DNA of 64,000 nucleotides from Ophioceras dolichostomum (lineage: Eukaryota > Ascomycota > Sordariomycetes > Magnaporthales > Ophioceraceae). The notes beneath the pieces are model-generated. The model saw only the letters and a program-made list of their open reading frames with translations, did not search any database and was not told the DNA's origin. The stretch covers positions 39,716 through 103,715 of the forward strand of contig PYST01000118.1 of NCBI GenBank assembly GCA_003049485.1, read 5' to 3'. How positions within the stretch are numbered: the first letter of the stretch is position 1; each line of letters opens with the position of its first letter. Below, in pieces: positions 59,420-64,000 of this stretch. Position numbers and translations under genes: made by a program.

Positions 59420-61887
59420 GCTGTTTGGGTTGGCTTGAAACACGGAAAATCCGGGCCGATTGTCAGTCACTAGCACTCTTGTTTTCAAGCGATGTGGCGA
59501 AGGTATCTTTGGCTTTGTGTGCTGGTAGACCGTCTAACAAGTTTTCCCCAAGTGGCGCGTCCTGGTTGGAACTGCCAAGGATGGGCGCTGATGCCTCATA
59601 CAAAGGCCACCAACACCCATGCAGTCCACCCACGACGCGACGCCACTCTCAACGTTCGCCACCCAGCTCATACCCCTGAACTGCTGCGTCATTGTAGCGA
59701 CGAATTCTTGGAAATGGACGAAGGCCCCTCGTCCGAACCTAATCTCACCCCAACGCACCTAAATTCGGGATTCGTATAGTCAAGTCATTCGTCTAACCCT
59801 GGAGATGGTTTGGGGACACTGGTATACTGCGGCGGCGAACCACCTTCGCGTGCCTCTTCGTTTTGGTTTCAGCAGCGTTGAGGATTGGGCCCTCCCCCTC
59901 TTTTATTAGGCAAACATAGCCACACATTTTTCTGCGTCGTTCGTACCTGTGCTCTGCTACGTGTCACGGAGAGCTTCTCGCCATTCGGCGGTGCTCCAAA
60001 GCGATTGGTATAACTGGGACGTGGGAAAGGATACAACAGCGATTTTTGGCATAATGATACCCTGGGCGGGACTTTTGAACGCGCCTAGTTTTCTCTATTA
60101 GTCGATTTTTACCCCTGCCTCGACGGCCCACGAGATTCCACTTGCGGCCTCGATTCCTGCCGGCAATCGGCCATCGATCGGGGGGCGGCAGCGGCAGGCC
60201 GTCCAACGTGGACTGTGGAGGCATGGGTGCCTGCCGTCAAGGTACTTACCACCGACCTAGGTACATACCTACATAGTATCTATTTAGCAGCAAGTAGCAC
60301 TACCATCCTTGTCGCCGACTACTTTAGCAGAGGTGTTCACTTGAGAATTATGTCCCACGTTCCTCCACGCGATCATTTCCCCCCTCCAATCTGCTGGCAC
60401 GCCCCGCCTCATGCTCGACAAACTACAACGTTGATGGCAATAGTGTTCCTCTGATGTCGCACGGCACAGCGCACAGCTAATGGGAGCGCTTAGTCCCCAA
60501 CGCCTTGTGAAACGCGACCAGTACAGCTCCTTCTGTTACTCAACACTCAACTGCGTGCGTGCCTTGCTTCCTTGCTTGCCTGCTTGCCTACCTCCCCGTC
60601 TACTCACCTGACTCCACCACTACACTCCACGTAGTTGCAGTCCACCCGGCCATTCGTGGCAAAGACAAACCTCGGAGCGAGAACTCGCTACGCTCCCGTT
60701 GCTTCATCCGACAGCTCCGGACAAGCTGATCAGGCTGGACATGCCCCGAGCCCATACAGCATTACTCCAAGAACACATGACAGCCAAGCCAACGCATCCC
60801 ACACGCCCCGGCGTGCAGCTGCTGGTCGATGGCTTAGTCCAAGGCGTAGAGCGACCGGACCTGCGTCAGCGGGAGGCTAGGCTGTCGTGATTGAATCGCG
60901 ATCGAACAAGCAACACCTACACTAACATTCTTACAACGTGGCCCATCCCTGAACCGTCATCGGTGAAACTATGATCTGGTGGCATACCCCTGACTCCCGA
61001 TCATGATTGTGTCTGGCCTTTTTCTCTTTTTCTCCGAGGCTTCTATTTTGAAGGCCATCCAGGGCTGCCTTGTACGTTCCAACGAGCCCAATATACAACG
61101 CCGCAGAGCCGCCTTCTTCACACGCTTCACTCCGCGCTATGACACCGATGTTGGTTAGACGAACGCCTGGCGAGCCGGGACCGAAGTTTGCCTGTGTACC
61201 AGGCCGGTGGTGCCAAACGGTCTAAGCTATCACAGGAGGAGAACAACATGAGGAGAGCCCAAAGGAGGCCGCCGCCTCACTCGACAAACATGAGTCACCC
61301 AACACCACCTTCTTGTCTCCGTAGCACGAGCAGAAGCCTAGCCGGTAATAGCGGAAAGCAGAGCTCGTCATTTGTTCGCACACATATAAACCCGAGTGAA
61401 TCCGCTCGTTGGCTGGTAAGATCTCAGGTTGCCGGAACACCATCTGGTCAGACAAGGAAACATTCGACATTCGACATTTGACATTCAACAAGAGACAATC
61501 GAAATCGACGCTCGCTCATTTTTCATCATTTTCACTATCATTACAGTCACGTCCGTCTTTCGCAAATATTGCCCCCAAAGCCTCTGGGCATCACTGCCCT
61601 CACGACACCGTATCGATCGGAGAAGCACCACCGAAGCAAAGCAGCAAAGCAGAGCAAGGTGGAAGAGGGCAAGCGGTAGGGGGAGGGGACACAATCCACA
61701 GACGAACATACCAAAGCGGGACGTCGGGGGAAAAATCATCAACAAACCAGAGAAAGGCAAGGAAGACAGGATCAAGAACACATTGTCAGAAGCACAGCCA
61801 GGACGGGGCGGACGCAGGACGCAGGACGCTAGACGCTAGAACTGGATCACGAACCACCACCTCCGCCGCCACGGAGCCGGGTCGGGG
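59420..61887. other. 2.5-kb intergenic region
   Basis: No supported gene. 3' UTR of the telobox gene, an ACCTAGGTA block near 60255, and in the last 500 bp a purine-rich leader before the Cys/His-repeat gene. Confidence 0.55.
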
Positions 61888-64000
61888 ATGAGGTGCTGCC
61901 GCCCTCAGCGGCAGTGTCCGAACTGCGGGCACCGGTTCAACGGCAAGGTAAAGGTGGGCAGCAACACGGTCAGGAGCGATTACTGCTCGCGGTGCTGCTG
62001 CACAAGCATCTTGAACGGAAGGACTTGCGGCCACCCACGGGTGAGCGCACCGCGTGGACGCGGTTGGGGAGGCGGCTTCCTCAACGCGCCGTTTTGCATC
62101 GAGCGTAAGTTGGGTGGTCTTGGGACTCATTTCTGTCTACCACTTCCCTCTAACCCCTGATGCATGCAAGCACTCGTCGATTTTCTCTTACTCGAGACGA
62201 GACTGAACTTAGCCCTTGGCTGACTTGGCTTGACACTCTCGGGGGGCATCATTTCATAGATTTAGCATGTTCTGTCGTCAATGAAGGCGGCCAACGGTGC
62301 CATAACCCCGTGAGGGATAACAACCCGAAGAAATACACACTCTGCGCAGACCGTAAGTCGCTTCCTCACTGTCACTTCTTTAGCCCATCCCATTTTCCAA
62401 GACGCAACCCAAAAAGGATATTCCCGGCTCATCCCTAAGCCTTGCCCCTAACAAACCCCTTGCCCGCCACTCTCTCGCATGACAGCACCTTTGTCACATG
62501 CGCTACTCTCTGTTCATCGCACTGAGCGAATCAAAGCGTGAAAATCAGGGGTTTCACCACGGATTCGACGCTTCCCCGTTCTATCTATCCTGTCACCACC
62601 ATCACCATCACTATTACCCCCTTCCACGCAGCCCAGCAGCCGTCCAAATATCTCCCAACAAGCGAGCAAGCACAAAGAAAAATGTTCTTCACTAACCGCC
62701 ACCGCCGCCACCATCACCGCTCCCACCACCACCGGGACCTTCCCTTAATCCTCAACGCCCCCAACACAACAGACAACTGCACAGCAACAGACTGCACCCA
62801 GCGCCGCCAGCCCGGCCTCCCCTGCTGCGCAGCGCACCACTGCGCGCACGTAGGCTGCCGCAACGCGCGCCAGAACCCTCCCTACCAGTACTGCGAGCGC
62901 CACACCTGCCACCTCGAGAACTGCGTGTCCCGCTGCCCCGGCACAGGCGATGTCGACACCGCGCCCGGAATGTTCTGCGACCCCCACCGGCCCTGCGCCC
63001 GCGAGGGGTGCGCGCGCGAGTGCCACAAGCGGGACACGGGCGCGATGGTCCCCTACTGCGGGGAGCACTACTGCGCGTTCGACGGGTGCGCCACGCAGCG
63101 GACGGGCGCCGGGGCGAACGGGGCGTTTTGCGCGACGCACGGGTGCGAGAGCCAGGGGTGCGAGAAGAAGAAGGTGGTGTGTCCGGGGGGGCATTTCTGT
63201 GTGGACCACGAGTGCAAGACGGAGGCGTGCAGGGTTGCGGTGTTTAGGGGGAAGTGGTGCGGGGAGCATGTGTGTCAGAGACGGGATTGCGATAAGCAGG
63301 CCGTTGTGGGCGGGGATCATATGTGCGAGAAGCATAGGAAGTGTGCGACGGTTGGGTGTACGGAGGATAGGCTGGTGGAGGGGGATACCATGCATGAGCA
63401 TTGTGCGAATCGTGAGTTTTTTTTTCTCGACTCTACCATCCCGATACCCCCCTTTTCTCTCCCTCCGTCTATTCTACCTCTCCGTCCTTCCCGAGGACGA
63501 CTCCGCTTAACAGCCATTCCATCTCTAATCACTGATCACCCACCTCGCCGACATATCCACAGACAACTACCCCCCCTGCCGCTGGCCCTTCGCCCGCCAC
63601 GGCCGCGGCTGCACCGCAAAATGCGTGACAGACTCGCAGTACTGCGAAGACCACGTCTGCAACTCGCGCAGCTGCGTCAACCCCAAGATGCAGTTCTTCG
63701 GGTACTGCACGGGCCACAAGTGCGCGAACCCGACGTGCCGCGAGCCGCGGCAGCAGTGCACGACGGATCCGGACGCGGCCGCGGCGGCCACCGCTTGGGG
63801 CCTGGAGCCGCTGCACTACCTGGGACCCCAGAACAGCGCGTTCTGCAGCCAGCACGCGTGCAGGCACCAGGGGTGCGGGGCGGCGGCCATGAGGGGCCGG
63901 CTGTTTTGTGTGCTGCACAACTGTAGTGCTCCCGCGTGCAGGAACGAGGGGACGAATCCGCCGAGGCATGCGGCGCCGGGGTGGGTGCCGGGGGGTGTGG
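61888..64000 (+). CDS. Cys/His-repeat protein, probable zinc-binding, partial at window end
   Basis: Model: exons 61888-62104, 62260-62352, 62773-63411 and 63563 to beyond 64000; about 460 residues so far, with no stop before the edge. The protein is built from repeats of the form [FYWM]-C-x-x-H-x(1,2)-C-x4-C spaced by 15-30 residues: YCERHTCHLENC, FCDPHRPCAREGC, YCGEHYCAFDGC, FCATHGCESQGC, FCVDHECKTEAC, WCGEHVCQRRDC, MCEKHRKCATVGC, YCEDHVCNSRSC, FCSQHACRHQGC. The Cys/His spacing strongly suggests metal binding. All three introns are phase 1 and split the repeat His codon (C|AT, C|AC, C|AC). The first exon begins CCRPQRQCPNCG, a separate zinc-ribbon-like pair. An alternative start (MFFTNRHRRHHH at 62682) would drop the first two exons. 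I do not recognise the family; a role in protein or nucleic-acid binding is a guess. Confidence 0.75.

Noticed and set aside
1..64000. CRISPR array, insertion sequence, phage or secondary-metabolite cluster
   Set aside because: The window is eukaryotic. No spaced direct repeats, transposase, PKS/NRPS or clustered tailoring genes were seen; the two SDRs and the ALDH are far apart and isolated.

Overview
This window is nuclear DNA of a filamentous ascomycete (Pezizomycotina), most likely a Sordariomycete. The genes carry short spliceosomal introns with GTRNGT donors and TAG/CAG acceptors. Coding third positions favour C and G, intergenic DNA is pyrimidine-tract rich, and the gene content (ORC6, UPF3, SIT4-type phosphatase, TRF/telobox Myb, TYW2) is eukaryotic and fungal. 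Nothing bacterial, viral or CRISPR-like was seen. Exon models below were made by eye from splice sites, reading frame and protein continuity. Three runs of N (9938-10020, 35438-35461, 47439-47519) are assembly gaps next to simple repeats.

Layout: 1-3826 holds a four-finger C2H2 transcription factor with a long leader. 8342-9535 is a classical short-chain dehydrogenase. 10213-13234 (minus) is a single-pass membrane protein with a Cys-containing ectodomain and a long low-complexity cytoplasmic tail. A 6.3-kb gene-poor stretch follows. 19.6-32.6 kb is a compact housekeeping block: TYW2/TRM12 (wybutosine synthesis), an Ssp120/nucleobindin-like EF-hand secretory protein (minus), ORC6, a GRE2-like extended SDR (minus), a SIT4/PP6 phosphatase (minus), a Gln/Pro-rich unknown protein ending 23 bp before the SIT4 ATG (minus), and UPF3.

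32.6-47.2 kb is gene-poor and carries two coiled-coil proteins (35992-36675 and 44298-45230) and one weak spliced-ORF candidate on the minus strand (about 42.8-43.2 kb). 47.2-52.7 kb holds a pyridoxamine-phosphate-oxidase-fold protein with a C-terminal hydrophobic segment, a small single-pass membrane protein, a 51-bp tandem duplication and a cytosolic aldehyde dehydrogenase (minus). 55.7-59.4 kb is a large Tbf1/TRF-type telobox Myb protein whose N-terminus looks frameshifted in this assembly. From 61888 to the window end runs a Cys/His-repeat protein whose three introns all split the His codon of a repeat unit. I could not place this protein in a known family.

The genes do not form one pathway. 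Themes are chromosome maintenance (ORC6, Tbf1-like), RNA quality control and tRNA modification (UPF3, TYW2), signalling (SIT4, C2H2 factor, membrane proteins) and redox metabolism (two SDRs, ALDH, PPOX-like). The most unusual items are the Cys/His-repeat gene, the interrupted 5' end of the telobox gene, the very tight SIT4 gene pair, and UPF3 with an apparent second RRM.
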